Below are positions 47,267 through 55,031 of a stretch of DNA of 64,000 nt, in pieces. Origin of the DNA: Chitinophagaceae bacterium. GTDB lineage: Bacteria; Bacteroidota; Bacteroidia; Chitinophagales; Chitinophagaceae. The DNA lies in the NCBI GenBank assembly GCA_027489035.1, contig JAIYAN010000010.1, forward strand, positions 124,001-188,000, read 5' to 3'. Numbering within the stretch: the first letter of the stretch is position 1; the number at the start of each line of letters is the position of its first letter. The position numbers were made by a program, and so were the translations under genes. The notes below the pieces were generated by a model. It was not told where the DNA came from and did not search any database. It saw only the letters and a program-made list of their open reading frames with translations.

Positions 47267-47286
47267 GTTTTAGCATTTGCTAAAAC
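47267..47286 (-). promoter_or_regulatory. Leader hairpin before rplK
   Basis: Perfect stem GTTTTAGC/GCTAAAAC, loop AAAT on the transcribed strand, ending 25 bp from the rplK ATG. No T-tract follows. It may be regulatory. Confidence 0.5.
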
Positions 47287-47339
47287 TCCCAAATCCATCA
47301 TTAGATAGATTCTTAATAATAAAGAACTGATTGGGGCGG

Positions 47340-47347
47340 CAAAGCTA
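47340..47347 (-). promoter_or_regulatory. Putative -7 element of the rplKAJL unit
   Basis: On the minus strand TAGCTTTG matches TAnnTTTG, followed by CCGCCCC. It lies about 98 bp before the rplK start. A -33 element is not clear. Confidence 0.45.
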
Positions 47348-47389
47348 ATGAAATATTTTATAAAAAAAACATTGTTGGGGATTTTTTTT

Positions 47390-47446
47390 GTTTAAAGTTT
47401 GGGGTTTGGGGTTTGATGTTTGGGGTTTGATGTTTGGGGTTTGAAG
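47390..47446. repeat. GTTTGGGG/GTTTGATG-type octamer array, copy 3
   Basis: About seven imperfect 7-8-nt units (GTTTGGG, GTTTGAT, GTTTGGG). Related to the arrays at 35871-35903 and 44738-44797. It occupies the 519-bp gap between rplK and nusG. Confidence 0.75.
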
Positions 47447-47547
47447 CCCTAAGGGGAAGTTTAGCCATTGGAAAGCAAAGAAATTCAAAATCTAATTTAA
47501 AGTATTTTTGGCTATGACCTTTCTTTGATTGTTATTCACAACTTCAT

Positions 47548-47585
47548 AAACCATTAAACTATTAATCCAGCGAAGCGAATTAAAC
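47548..47585. repeat. 38-nt CCAGCGAAGC element, copy 2
   Basis: AAACCATTAAACTATTAATC followed by CAGCGAAGCGAATTAAAC. Paired in tandem with copy 3 at 47628, start to start 80 bp. Confidence 0.75.
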
Positions 47586-47627
47586 TTTTTTATTTCAAGG
47601 GCGCAACGGGAGAATACATCCAACCCT

Positions 47628-47665
47628 AAACCATTAAACTATTAAACCAGCGAAGCAATTTAAAC
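47628..47665. repeat. 38-nt CCAGCGAAGC element, copy 3
   Basis: AAACCATTAAACTATTAAAC followed by CAGCGAAGCAATTTAAAC. Same element as 36081-36118 and 47548-47585. Confidence 0.75.
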
Positions 47666-47702
47666 TTTTATTATCTGGCATTTAATACCAATTTCCTCCA
47701 AC

Positions 47703-47742
47703 AAAAAACCCTCATAATTTTCATTACAAGGGTTTTGATTTT
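47703..47742. terminator. Terminator after nusG
   Basis: Stem AAAACCCT/AGGGTTTT (47705-47712 with 47729-47736), a 16-nt loop, and T-runs on both strands. It lies 20 bp past the nusG stop codon. Confidence 0.75.
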
Positions 47743-47761
47743 TTATACGCTTAAATATTTT

Positions 47762-48370
47762 TTACGCAATTTTCTCTACCTGCATATAATTCAATTCTAC
47801 AGGAGTAGCGCGTCCAAATATTTTTACTTGTACTTTGATTTTCTTTTTCTCGTCGTTTACTTCTTCGATAACACCATTGAAATCATTGAATGGACCATCG
47901 ATAATTTTGATGGTTTCGCCAATAATGAATGGTTCACTCATCGTTACGCTACCGATATCGCTCATCTCATCCATTTTACCCAACATCTTATTCACTTCTG
48001 ATTTTCTTAGGCTGATGATTTGACCTTTTGAACCTTTTCCATCAGTTAAGAAATGCATTACGTTACTTATATTGCTGATGCTTTGAACGATATCATCCGG
48101 AAAATTTGATCCACTTACTTCAATCATTATGTAACCAGGATAATAGTTTCTTTCACGCATCACCTTTTTTCCATTGGCAACTTTATACACTTTCTCAACG
48201 GGAAGAAAAATCTGCTTAATGATTTTATCCCAACCATTACGAATAATGTCTTTATCTAAATATTCTTTTATTTTACGTTCTTTTCCACTAACAACCCTCA
48301 AAACGTACCATTTTGTTTCTTTTTCAGCAGGAGTAGGAACTGTATTTTCAATCGTTTGTATATCTTCCAT
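47762..48370 (-). CDS. nusG: Transcription termination/antitermination factor NusG
   Basis: 202 residues. The NGN domain starts KWYVLRVVSGKERKIKEYL (about 20-38), includes the long central ERNYYPGYIMIEV segment and ends near residue 130. The KOW domain is VTMSEPFIIGETIKIIDGPFNDFNGVIEEVNDEKKKIKVQVKIFGR (about 142-187). It binds RNA polymerase and ribosome or Rho. It starts 2 bp after secE ends. The separation of nusG from rplK by a terminator and 519 bp is unusual in a cluster this conserved. Confidence 0.97.
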   Translation of the reverse strand: MEDIQTIENTVPTPAEKETKWYVLRVVSGKERKIKEYLDKDIIRNGWDKIIKQIFLPVEKVYKVANGKKVMRERNYYPGYIMIEVSGSNFPDDIVQSISNISNVMHFLTDGKGSKGQIISLRKSEVNKMLGKMDEMSDIGSVTMSEPFIIGETIKIIDGPFNDFNGVIEEVNDEKKKIKVQVKIFGRATPVELNYMQVEKIA

Positions 48371-48372
48371 GA

Positions 48373-48567
48373 TTACTTAAATAGTGAGTAGATAAATTTC
48401 ATTGATCCACTGGCGATAAAATCCATTCCGCCAACAATCAAAGTAATGAATAGTGTTGCACCAATTACAATCATTGTTGATTGTTGCAATTGCTCCCATT
48501 TTGGCCAGCTTACTTGCTCAACCAATTCAAGATATGATTCTTTTACAAAACTTGTGAACTTGTTCAT
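48373..48567 (-). CDS. secE: Preprotein translocase subunit SecE
   Basis: 64 residues, the single-helix SecE form. After the amphipathic N-terminal helix (FTSFVKESYLELVEQVSWPKWEQLQ, about 4-28, with the V-x-W-P-x-W motif), one transmembrane helix follows (about 32-53). It stabilises SecY in the inner-membrane translocon. It lies between tRNA-Trp and nusG, 2 bp from the latter. Confidence 0.96.
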   Translation of the reverse strand: MNKFTSFVKESYLELVEQVSWPKWEQLQQSTMIVIGATLFITLIVGGMDFIASGSMKFIYSLFK

Positions 48568-48660
48568 ATAATTCGTTTTATGTCGTTTGTTGTTTAATTC
48601 GTTTCAAAAGTATAAATTTTAAATTAAAATTTATACTTTAAACGCTAAAACAAAATTCAG

Positions 48661-48731
48661 CACGGGCACTAGGATTCGAACCCAGATCAAAGGTTTTGGA
48701 GACCCGTATGCTACCGTTGCACCATGCCCGT
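48661..48731 (-). tRNA. tRNA-Trp (anticodon CCA)
   Basis: Acceptor ACGGGCA/TGCCCGT with discriminator G. The anticodon loop CTCCAAA gives CCA. D-arm GGTGCAACGGTAGCAT and T-arm GGGTTCGAATCCTA are canonical. 71 nt. Positioned between tuf and secE. Confidence 0.94.
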
Positions 48732-48737
48732 AGAAAG

Positions 48738-48773
48738 CAAAAGCTATCCTGATATGATTCAGGACAGCTTTTG
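48738..48773 (-). terminator. Long hairpin between tuf and tRNA-Trp
   Basis: CAAAAGCT/AGCTTTTG outer stem, an A/C mismatch, TCCTGA/TCAGGA inner stem, loop TATGAT. Very stable, but the T-run after it on the minus strand is weak. It may be a partial terminator or a processing site before tRNA-Trp. Confidence 0.6.
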
Positions 48774-48828
48774 AATTTATTTTTTAAAGATAGTTATTAT
48801 CTTTTAAGTTATCTGTAATTACAAAAAA

Positions 48829-50016
48829 CTATTTAATGATTTCTGTAACCTGTCCAGCTCCAACAGTACGTCCACCTTCACGAATCGCAAACTTCAAACC
48901 TTTTTCCATCGCGATTGGTTGGATCAATGTAACTGTTAAGTTAGTGTTATCACCAGGCATAATCATTTCGGTACCAGCATTCAATGTTACTTCACCAGTA
49001 ACGTCTGTAGTACGGAAATAAAACTGAGGACGATATTTGTTAAAGAATGGCGTGTGACGTCCACCTTCTTCTTTGCTCAATACGTAAACCTCACCTTTGA
49101 ATTCAGTGTGCGGAGTAATTGAACCTGGCTTACAAAGAACCATACCACGACGGATTTGAGTCTTTTCAATACCACGTAACAATAAACCTGCGTTATCTCC
49201 AGCTTCACCTTCGTCTAATAATTTTTTAAACATCTCAACACCTGTAACTGTAGAAGTTAATGGTTTTTCCATCAAACCTACAATCTCAATACCTTCACCA
49301 ACTTTGATACGACCTCTTTCGATACGACCAGTTGCTACTGTTCCACGACCAGTGATAGAGAATACGTCCTCAACACTCATCAAGAAAGGTAAATCAACTA
49401 ATCTTGGAGGTAATGGAATGTAGCTATCAACAGCTGCCATTAACTCATCGATTTTAGCTACCCATTTGTCTTCACCAGCTAAAGCGCCAGTTGCAGAACC
49501 TTGGATAATTGGCGTGTTATCACCATCAAATCCATAAGAAGATAATAACTCACGGATTTCCATTTCAACTAATTCTAATAATTCTGGATCATCAACAAGA
49601 TCTACTTTGTTCATGAAAACCACAATTTGAGGTACACCTACCTGACGAGCCAAAAGGATATGCTCTTTTGTTTGAGGCATTGGACCATCAGTAGCCGCAA
49701 CTACTAAGATAGCTCCATCCATTTGAGCCGCACCAGTGATCATGTTTTTAACGTAATCGGCGTGACCTGGACAATCTACGTGTGCATAGTGACGAGTAGC
49801 AGTTGCGTACTCAACGTGCGCAGTGTTAATCGTGATACCTCTTTCTTTTTCTTCAGGAGCACCATCGATATCGTCATAATTTTTTTTCTCCGCTAAACCT
49901 TTTTTTGACAAAACATCGGTTATAGCGGCTGTAAGTGTTGTTTTTCCATGATCTACGTGACCGATGGTTCCAACGTTAAGATGGGGTTTATCCCTCTTGA
50001 ATGATTCTTTTGCCAT
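48829..50016 (-). CDS. tuf: Elongation factor Tu
   Basis: 395 residues. GTPase motifs: G1 GHVDHGKTT (19-27), the switch with [23 protein letters not shown]3 DCPGH (about 80-84) and G4 NKVD (about 136-139). Domains II and III are complete, ending [13 protein letters not shown]. It delivers aminoacyl-tRNA to the ribosome. It follows tRNA-Thr(GGT) by 119 bp in the same orientation. Confidence 0.99.
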   Translation of the reverse strand: MAKESFKRDKPHLNVGTIGHVDHGKTTLTAAITDVLSKKGLAEKKNYDDIDGAPEEKERGITINTAHVEYATATRHYAHVDCPGHADYVKNMITGAAQMDGAILVVAATDGPMPQTKEHILLARQVGVPQIVVFMNKVDLVDDPELLELVEMEIRELLSSYGFDGDNTPIIQGSATGALAGEDKWVAKIDELMAAVDSYIPLPPRLVDLPFLMSVEDVFSITGRGTVATGRIERGRIKVGEGIEIVGLMEKPLTSTVTGVEMFKKLLDEGEAGDNAGLLLRGIEKTQIRRGMVLCKPGSITPHTEFKGEVYVLSKEEGGRHTPFFNKYRPQFYFRTTDVTGEVTLNAGTEMIMPGDNTNLTVTLIQPIAMEKGLKFAIREGGRTVGAGQVTEIIK

Positions 50017-50101
50017 TTTTTAAATTTTATTTATTGTTTTGAAATTTTATTTTATCTGCATTTATAGTCGGCAAATAACTGACTTAATCTTTTGTTATTA
50101 A

Positions 50102-50122
50102 AAGCAATAAAAATTATTGCTT
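50102..50122 (-). promoter_or_regulatory. Hairpin between tRNA-Thr(GGT) and tuf
   Basis: Perfect stem AAGCAATAA/TTATTGCTT, loop TTT on the minus strand, followed there by TTAATAAC. May assist tRNA 3' processing or partly terminate before tuf. Confidence 0.45.
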
Positions 50123-50135
50123 GAATTCTTTTTTG

Positions 50136-50207
50136 AGCCATAGGTGAGAATCGAACTCACGACCCCTTCCCTACCAAGGAAGTGCTCTACCCCTGAGCTA
50201 CCACGGC
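50136..50207 (-). tRNA. tRNA-Thr (anticodon GGT)
   Basis: Acceptor GCCGTGG/CTATGGC with two G-T wobbles, discriminator T. The anticodon loop TTGGTAA gives GGT. T-arm GAGTTCGATTCTC. Fourth tRNA of the cluster before tuf, in transcription order. Confidence 0.95.
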
Positions 50208-50233
50208 TTGCAGAGCATGACTAAAAAACCAAG

Positions 50234-50306
50234 AGCGGAAGACCGGGCTCGAACCGGCCACCTATAGCTTGGAAGGCTATCGCTCTACCAAATGAGCTAC
50301 TTCCGC
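50234..50306 (-). tRNA. tRNA-Gly (anticodon TCC)
   Basis: Acceptor GCGGAAG/CTTCCGC, discriminator T. Anticodon stem ATAGC/GCTAT with loop CTTCCAA (TCC). T-arm CGGTTCGAGCCCG. 73 nt. Confidence 0.96.
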
Positions 50307-50375
50307 ATTTTCTATTCAACTTTTGGTGTTCAGTGATTGAAGCTGCTTGAAACTTCAAACTTTTTTAAAGAACTG

Positions 50376-50458
50376 TGGGCAGTGGTGGATTCGAACCACC
50401 GAAGTCGAAAGACAGCGGATTTACAGTCCGCCCCATTTGGCCACTCTGGTAACTGCCC
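50376..50458 (-). tRNA. tRNA-Tyr (anticodon GTA)
   Basis: A type II tRNA of 83 nt. Acceptor GGGCAGT/ACTGCCC, discriminator A. The anticodon loop CTGTAAA gives GTA, and a long variable arm with GTCTTTCGACTTC follows. Confidence 0.95.
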
Positions 50459-50469
50459 TTAAAAAAATG

Positions 50470-50542
50470 AGCCGAGGAAGGGAGTCGAACCCACGACCTG
50501 CTGATTACAAATCAGCTGCTCTACCAACTGAGCTACCTCGGC
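50470..50542 (-). tRNA. tRNA-Thr (anticodon TGT)
   Basis: Acceptor GCCGAGG/CCTCGGC, discriminator T. Anticodon stem CTGAT/ATCAG with loop TTGTA bases (anticodon TGT). T-arm GGGTTCGACTCCC. First tRNA of the cluster in transcription order. Confidence 0.95.
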
Positions 50543-50744
50543 ATTTTTTATTTTAAGCAAATCTAGTTTTAGCAATGGCCTTCGATGAAACAACGTCACA
50601 TCTCTCTACCTTTCGCAACCAACTGTATTTTAAGAACTCTTCCTTTTAATCGAGATTTTTAGCGTTCTCTTTTTTAAGGAAGGCAAAGGTAAGAGAAAAT
50701 GATTAATAGCAAAAAAACTTTTCAACTTTTTTAAAAAAAAAATC

Positions 50745-50782
50745 AAAAAAAAATCTTTCCTCCCGGAAAGACCTTTTTTTTT
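50745..50782. terminator. Bidirectional terminator after hpf
   Basis: Perfect stem TCTTTCC/GGAAAGA, loop TCCC, with nine T on either side depending on strand. It lies 17 bp past the hpf stop codon and separates hpf from the tRNA array. The 200 bp up to the first tRNA hold nothing else I recognise. Confidence 0.88.
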
Positions 50783-50798
50783 CTTGAATTTTTTATGG

Positions 50799-51092
50799 TT
50801 ATTTTTTTGCTTTTTGCTTTTTTATTTGGTTTACAATTGAATCCATTGCCATGTCAAAGCTTTCTTCAAACGATTTACAGGATTGCTTTACAAAGAATTC
50901 ATGCTTTGGAATAGCAACTTTTATTTCCACAATTTTATCTTTTATTTTGTGCACGATATTATCTAGTTTCAAATAAATATTCACGTTTGTAATCCGATCA
51001 TGAAACTGATTTAATTTTTGAATTTTTTGTTCAATGTGGTTTCTCAATTTGATGTCTGCATCAAAATGAACAGTTTGAATGTTTAAGTTCAT
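50799..51092 (-). CDS. hpf: Ribosome hibernation-promoting factor, HPF/RaiA family (short form)
   Basis: 97 residues. The beta-alpha-beta-beta-beta-alpha HPF fold is visible: IQTVHFDADIKLRNHIEQKIQKLNQF (about 5-30), the strand with NIYLKLDN, and the final helix SFEESFDMAMDSIVNQIKKQ. It lacks the C-terminal dimerisation domain of the long form, so it is the HPF/YfiA-type short form, which occupies the decoding channel of resting ribosomes. Part of the rpsU-recombinase-hpf series upstream of the tRNA-tuf cluster. Confidence 0.92.
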   Translation of the reverse strand: MNLNIQTVHFDADIKLRNHIEQKIQKLNQFHDRITNVNIYLKLDNIVHKIKDKIVEIKVAIPKHEFFVKQSCKSFEESFDMAMDSIVNQIKKQKAKK

Positions 51093-51220
51093 ACGATAGA
51101 TTTTTTAATGATTAATTTGATTTAAAGCTTTTTTTATTTGCCCTAAGCTTTCATTGCATAATTTACTTCATTAAACGATACTATTCAAATAAAATTACTT
51201 TTTTGACAAAATTTTATTTC

Positions 51221-52123
51221 TCAGGCCTTGGGATGCGCTTGCTTATAAATATCCTTTAACTTTTCTATCGTATTGTGTGTGTAGATTTGGGTGGCAGCCA
51301 AACTGCTATGTCCCAATAATTCTTTAATTGCGTTTAAATCCGCGCCATTATTACTCAAATGCGTGGCAAACGTATGCCTTAGTACATGGGGACTCCTTTT
51401 TTGAATCGTTGTAATTAATGACAAATTCTTTTTAACTGCATTGTACACCCATTTGGCATAAAGCTTTTTGCCATTCTCCCTAACGAGTAAACATTCTAGA
51501 TCAGGATTGCTTATTTGTTGCGCTTTGGCATTTTGGTATTTCATAATTTCACCCAACAAATCTTTGCCAATTGGAATAATGCGTTCTTTATTTCCTTTTC
51601 CTAAAACTTTTATTGTAGAATTATATTTATCAATTGCTGAATTTTTCAACCCAATCAATTCTGCCTGCCTTATTCCAGTGTGATACAAAATCATTAAAAC
51701 CAAATGCTCCGTTTTACCATTCCAATCTTCTTCAAAGGTTACGTTTGAAAACAATGTATCCGTATCTCTTTTGTCTACAAACTCCGGCAATCTTTTATTT
51801 TGCTTTGGCGTAACAATTGTAGCCATTGGACTGGTTTCAATTTCACCCTGCCGAAGCAGATATTTGAAAAACGTTTTTAAAGTTGATATTTTTCGATTGA
51901 TTGTTTTGGAACTCTGATTATTTATTTTGAGTTCAGCCAACCAAGATCTTACCAATCCAGACTTGATGGATTTAATATGCTGTTCGTTAAATTGAGTTTG
52001 TAAATAATCGAAAAAATCAGTTAGATCAGTATTATAGGATGTAATGGTATGTTGCGCGTAACGCTTTTGAAATTTTAGATAATCTAAAAAATTACTGATA
52101 TATAGTTGGGGTGTATTATCCAT
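51221..52123 (-). CDS. Tyrosine recombinase (XerC/XerD-like)
   Basis: 300 residues, Xer size. The N-terminal SAM-like core-binding domain (about 7-95) contains YAQHTITSYNTDLTDFFDY. The catalytic residues are all present: Arg152 (HTGIRQAEL), Lys176 (VLGKGNKER), His246 and Arg249 (HVLRHTF), His272 (LGHSS) and Tyr281 (QIYTH). Xer recombinases resolve chromosome dimers at dif. The genome may hold other Xer genes, so C or D is not assigned. It lies between rpsU and hpf in a layout common in Bacteroidota; a terminator-like hairpin ends at its start codon. Confidence 0.92.
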   Translation of the reverse strand: MDNTPQLYISNFLDYLKFQKRYAQHTITSYNTDLTDFFDYLQTQFNEQHIKSIKSGLVRSWLAELKINNQSSKTINRKISTLKTFFKYLLRQGEIETSPMATIVTPKQNKRLPEFVDKRDTDTLFSNVTFEEDWNGKTEHLVLMILYHTGIRQAELIGLKNSAIDKYNSTIKVLGKGNKERIIPIGKDLLGEIMKYQNAKAQQISNPDLECLLVRENGKKLYAKWVYNAVKKNLSLITTIQKRSPHVLRHTFATHLSNNGADLNAIKELLGHSSLAATQIYTHNTIEKLKDIYKQAHPKA

Positions 52124-52167
52124 AAAAAATCCGATGAACGAAGTTAATTAAAACTATGTCCATCGGA
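52124..52167 (-). terminator. Terminator-like hairpin between rpsU and the recombinase gene
   Basis: TCCGATG (52130-52136) pairs with CATCGGA (52161-52167), loop 24 nt. On the minus strand six T follow immediately before the recombinase ATG at 52123. It would reduce transcription from rpsU into the recombinase. Confidence 0.6.
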
Positions 52168-52190
52168 AAATATATTAAATGAGTAGAAAA

Positions 52191-52385
52191 TTAATCGAAT
52201 TTTCCAGCTGCCATTTGTTGCTTGTAAACTGCTTTCAAGACTTCTGTTCTACGCTTGATAGAAGGTTTAGTAAAACATTGTCTTTCTCTTAAATGCAATA
52301 AAACACGACTTTTTTCGAATTTCTTCTTATACTTTTTTAATGCTTTGTCGATGTTTTCACAATCTTTTGAGTCGATAATTAACAT
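52191..52385 (-). CDS. rpsU: 30S ribosomal protein S21
   Basis: 64 residues, normal for S21. The motif FEKSRVLLHLRERQCFTKPSIKRRTEVLKA (about 23-52) is diagnostic. The N-terminal helix ENIDKALKKYKKKF precedes it. S21 sits near the 3' end of 16S rRNA and affects start selection. In Bacteroidota, S21 with S18 and S6 helps sequester the anti-SD, which fits the weak SD sites here; this is established knowledge, not shown here. Divergent from ribE. Confidence 0.97.
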   Translation of the reverse strand: MLIIDSKDCENIDKALKKYKKKFEKSRVLLHLRERQCFTKPSIKRRTEVLKAVYKQQMAAGKFD

Positions 52386-52428
52386 AATTGATATCCTTTA
52401 TTTTTTTTAATGCTTGTTTTGTGGAGCG

Positions 52429-52436
52429 CAAATATA
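52429..52436 (-). promoter_or_regulatory. Putative -7 element of rpsU
   Basis: On the minus strand TATATTTG, followed by CGCTCC, matches TAnnTTTG exactly, 44 bp before the rpsU ATG. The spacing to a -33 TTTG is not clear. The same 105-bp gap would serve ribE on the plus strand. Confidence 0.5.
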
Positions 52437-52490
52437 GAATTATAATTGAAAATAAAAAATTAGTTTTCAAGAAATTTCCGAAATTAGCGC

Positions 52491-53078
52491 ATGTTTACAG
52501 GAATTATTGAAAATACAGGTATAATTATCGACATTTCTACCCACGGAACCAACAAAACTTTTTGGATAGAATCAACACTTTCTCCCGAATTAAAAGTTGA
52601 TCAAAGCGTTTCCCACAACGGCGTTTGCCTAACCGTTGAAGCATTCAAAGAAAATACTTACCAAGTAACTGCTATTTTAGAAACCTTGCAAAAAACAAAT
52701 CTGAATCACTGGATTTTGGGCACTGAAATAAATTTAGAACGCTGTATGCTAATGAATGGTAGACTAGATGGGCATATTGTTCAAGGTCATGTGGATTGTA
52801 CTGCAACATGTCTTTCTGTTATCGAAAAAGATGGAAGTTGGGAGTACCAATTCAAATTTGATAAACAATTTGCACATTTAATCATTGAAAAAGGTTCTGT
52901 TTCCATCAACGGCATTAGCTTAACCTGCTTCGGAGTTACCAATGATACGTTTAAAGTTGCCATTATTCCTTACACTTACCAACATACCAATATCAAGCAT
53001 ATACAAGCTGAAAGCCTCGTAAACATTGAATTTGATTTAATTGGAAAATATGTAAGTCGTATGGCTCAATTAAAATAA
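52491..53078 (+). CDS. ribE: Riboflavin synthase alpha chain
   Basis: 195 residues. Two lumazine-binding repeats are visible: the first opens with MFTGIIENTGIIIDI and continues VSHNGVCLTVEAF (about 43-55). The second has GRLDGHIVQGHVDCTATCLSV (about 87-107) and GSVSINGISLTCFGVTND. The enzyme dismutates two 6,7-dimethyl-8-ribityllumazine molecules to riboflavin. The start MFTGIIE is universal. Other riboflavin genes are not nearby. Confidence 0.96.
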   Translation: MFTGIIENTGIIIDISTHGTNKTFWIESTLSPELKVDQSVSHNGVCLTVEAFKENTYQVTAILETLQKTNLNHWILGTEINLERCMLMNGRLDGHIVQGHVDCTATCLSVIEKDGSWEYQFKFDKQFAHLIIEKGSVSINGISLTCFGVTNDTFKVAIIPYTYQHTNIKHIQAESLVNIEFDLIGKYVSRMAQLK

Positions 53079-53100
53079 AATTGGACTATACAAATTGAGA

Positions 53101-54969
53101 TTAAATACTTTTCCCTTTCATTGCTTCAGCAATTGCCATATCCATTATTCTTTCAGCATAAGGCCTTGAAATTGAATTCAAAGCGTCCGTTTTTTCTTGG
53201 ACCAAATTTTTATCGTCCATTGTTATTGCCAACTGCAACGCCTGCATCGCATTTGCCGTATCAATCATTTCTGTCTGCGTTAGTAATTGGCTGTTTTTTT
53301 GCAAAAATTGCTCTGTAGTTTTTAAAAGTTGTTCGCCTTCTGTTTTGGCTTCTGCCAGGGCTCTAAGCAAAATATCTTCTTTGGCATGTACCATAGAATC
53401 TAAAAGCATTTGCTCAACAGTGGCATCATCTAAATTCAATCTTGGCTTTACTTCAATTGTTTGAGACACCCCACTTCGTAATTCTTTTGCCGATACCACT
53501 AAAATACCGTCTGCATTTATTAAAAACCCAACTTCTACTTTCGGCAAACCTGCTGGCATTCCTGGAATGTTTTTTAGGTTAAATTCGGCAAGTTTTCTAT
53601 TGTCTTTTACCAAATCTCTTTCCCCTTGATACACACTTATTCGCATAGAGCCCTGACCATCAATTTGAGTAGTATATTGTCTTGATGCTTTTGAAGGAAT
53701 TTTAGCATTTCTAGGAATCATAACATCCATTAATCCACCTGCTGTTTCTATACCCAAGCTCAACGGAGTAATGTCGAGCAATAAAACATCTTTAGTATTT
53801 CCAGCCAATACATCCGCTTGTAAAGCAGCGCCAAGCGCCACCACTTCATCCGGATTTACAGAATCATTTACAGGTTTACCAAAAAAATCACCAACCATTT
53901 TTTTTACCAAAGGAACCCTTGTACTGCCACCCACCATTACAACATTGTTGATATCCGATTTCTTCAAACCCGCATCCAATAAAGCTTGTTTACAACAAGA
54001 TATTGTGCGTTCAACCATTGGCGTTATCAGTTGTTCAAAATCATTTAATGATAAACTTATCGTCCTTTTATTAATATCACCAGTGAACAATTCTGATTGG
54101 GACAGATGCTTTTTCGCCTCCTCAGCTTTCAATCTAAATGCCTGCATCATTTCCTTATCCGTTTCTATTAACTTTTCATCAACACCCAATTGAGCAATCC
54201 AATGTTTAACAATCATAGAATCAATATCATCACCTCCCAAATGGGTATCTCCGTTAGTAGACATTACTTCGAAAATGCCATCAGAAATGGACAAGATTGA
54301 AATATCAAATGTGCCTCCACCTAAATCATAAACTGCAACGGTTTCGCTTTTACCGATGGACTCATTATGCAAACCAATTCCGTATGCTAAACTTGCAGCA
54401 GTTGGTTCATTTATAATTCTCAAAACCTCTAATCCGGCTAGTTTTCCAGCTTCTCTTGTAGCTTGCCTTTGCTCATCATTAAAATATGCAGGGACGGTAA
54501 TTACCGCTTTATTTACAGGTGTTTTTAAAATATGTTCGGCCCTTTCTTTTAATGATTTTAAGATTAGCGAAGAAAGTTCGGTAGGTGTGTAAAACAAATC
54601 ACCTATTTGTATTTTAACTATTGCAGATTCGTTTGCATCTGCTACATATTTATAGCTGATTAGATCTTTTAATGCTGTTGCTTCTTGATAACTTTTACCC
54701 ATCAATCTTTTTACAGAAAAAACCGTTCGCTCCGGATTTAGCTCCAATTGAGACTTTGCCAATTCACCTACCGTTATTTGCCCATTTTTTTCAAAATGAA
54801 TAACAGATGGCACAATTGAACTTCCATTAAACTCTTTTAAAACAATTGGCTTTTTTGTCTCAGGATGCACAATAGCAATCAAACTATTTGTTGTTCCCAA
54901 ATCTATTCCTACAATTATTTCCTCTTTCTGCAAACTTCCAGTTGAAAGATTGATACCAATTTTAGCCAT
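53101..54969 (-). CDS. hscA: Hsp70-type Fe-S assembly chaperone HscA
   Basis: 622 residues. The ATPase domain starts with [19 protein letters not shown] (about 16-34) and includes [14 protein letters not shown] (about 213-226) and the [14 protein letters not shown] block (about 344-357). The peptide-binding domain shows [25 protein letters not shown]. The N-terminal pre-sequence [16 protein letters not shown] and the ending QSLQ/GKSI-type tail without the EEVD motif fit HscA rather than DnaK. It helps transfer clusters from IscU. No isc genes are next to it. Confidence 0.88.
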   Translation of the reverse strand: MAKIGINLSTGSLQKEEIIVGIDLGTTNSLIAIVHPETKKPIVLKEFNGSSIVPSVIHFEKNGQITVGELAKSQLELNPERTVFSVKRLMGKSYQEATALKDLISYKYVADANESAIVKIQIGDLFYTPTELSSLILKSLKERAEHILKTPVNKAVITVPAYFNDEQRQATREAGKLAGLEVLRIINEPTAASLAYGIGLHNESIGKSETVAVYDLGGGTFDISILSISDGIFEVMSTNGDTHLGGDDIDSMIVKHWIAQLGVDEKLIETDKEMMQAFRLKAEEAKKHLSQSELFTGDINKRTISLSLNDFEQLITPMVERTISCCKQALLDAGLKKSDINNVVMVGGSTRVPLVKKMVGDFFGKPVNDSVNPDEVVALGAALQADVLAGNTKDVLLLDITPLSLGIETAGGLMDVMIPRNAKIPSKASRQYTTQIDGQGSMRISVYQGERDLVKDNRKLAEFNLKNIPGMPAGLPKVEVGFLINADGILVVSAKELRSGVSQTIEVKPRLNLDDATVEQMLLDSMVHAKEDILLRALAEAKTEGEQLLKTTEQFLQKNSQLLTQTEMIDTANAMQALQLAITMDDKNLVQEKTDALNSISRPYAERIMDMAIAEAMKGKSI

Positions 54970-55031
54970 GAATTTTTTAATGGTAAAGATATTAATATTA
55001 GTCGATTGATACGAGCTAATTAAGAATGAAC

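Noticed and set aside
47243..47761. A hidden RNA gene (for example tmRNA or 6S) in the nusG-rplK gap
   Set aside because: The gap is filled by octamer array, 38-nt elements, a terminator and a leader; no tmRNA or 6S hallmarks are visible.
50347..50556. Reading frame on the plus strand opposite tRNA-Tyr and tRNA-Thr
   Set aside because: Same artefact: WIRTTEVERQ and ESNPRPADYKSAALPTELPR-type strings come from antisense tRNA sequence.
51221..52123. Integrase of a mobile element
   Set aside because: The gene is embedded between rpsU and hpf in a conserved order, has no adjacent attachment repeats or cargo, and fits a housekeeping Xer recombinase.
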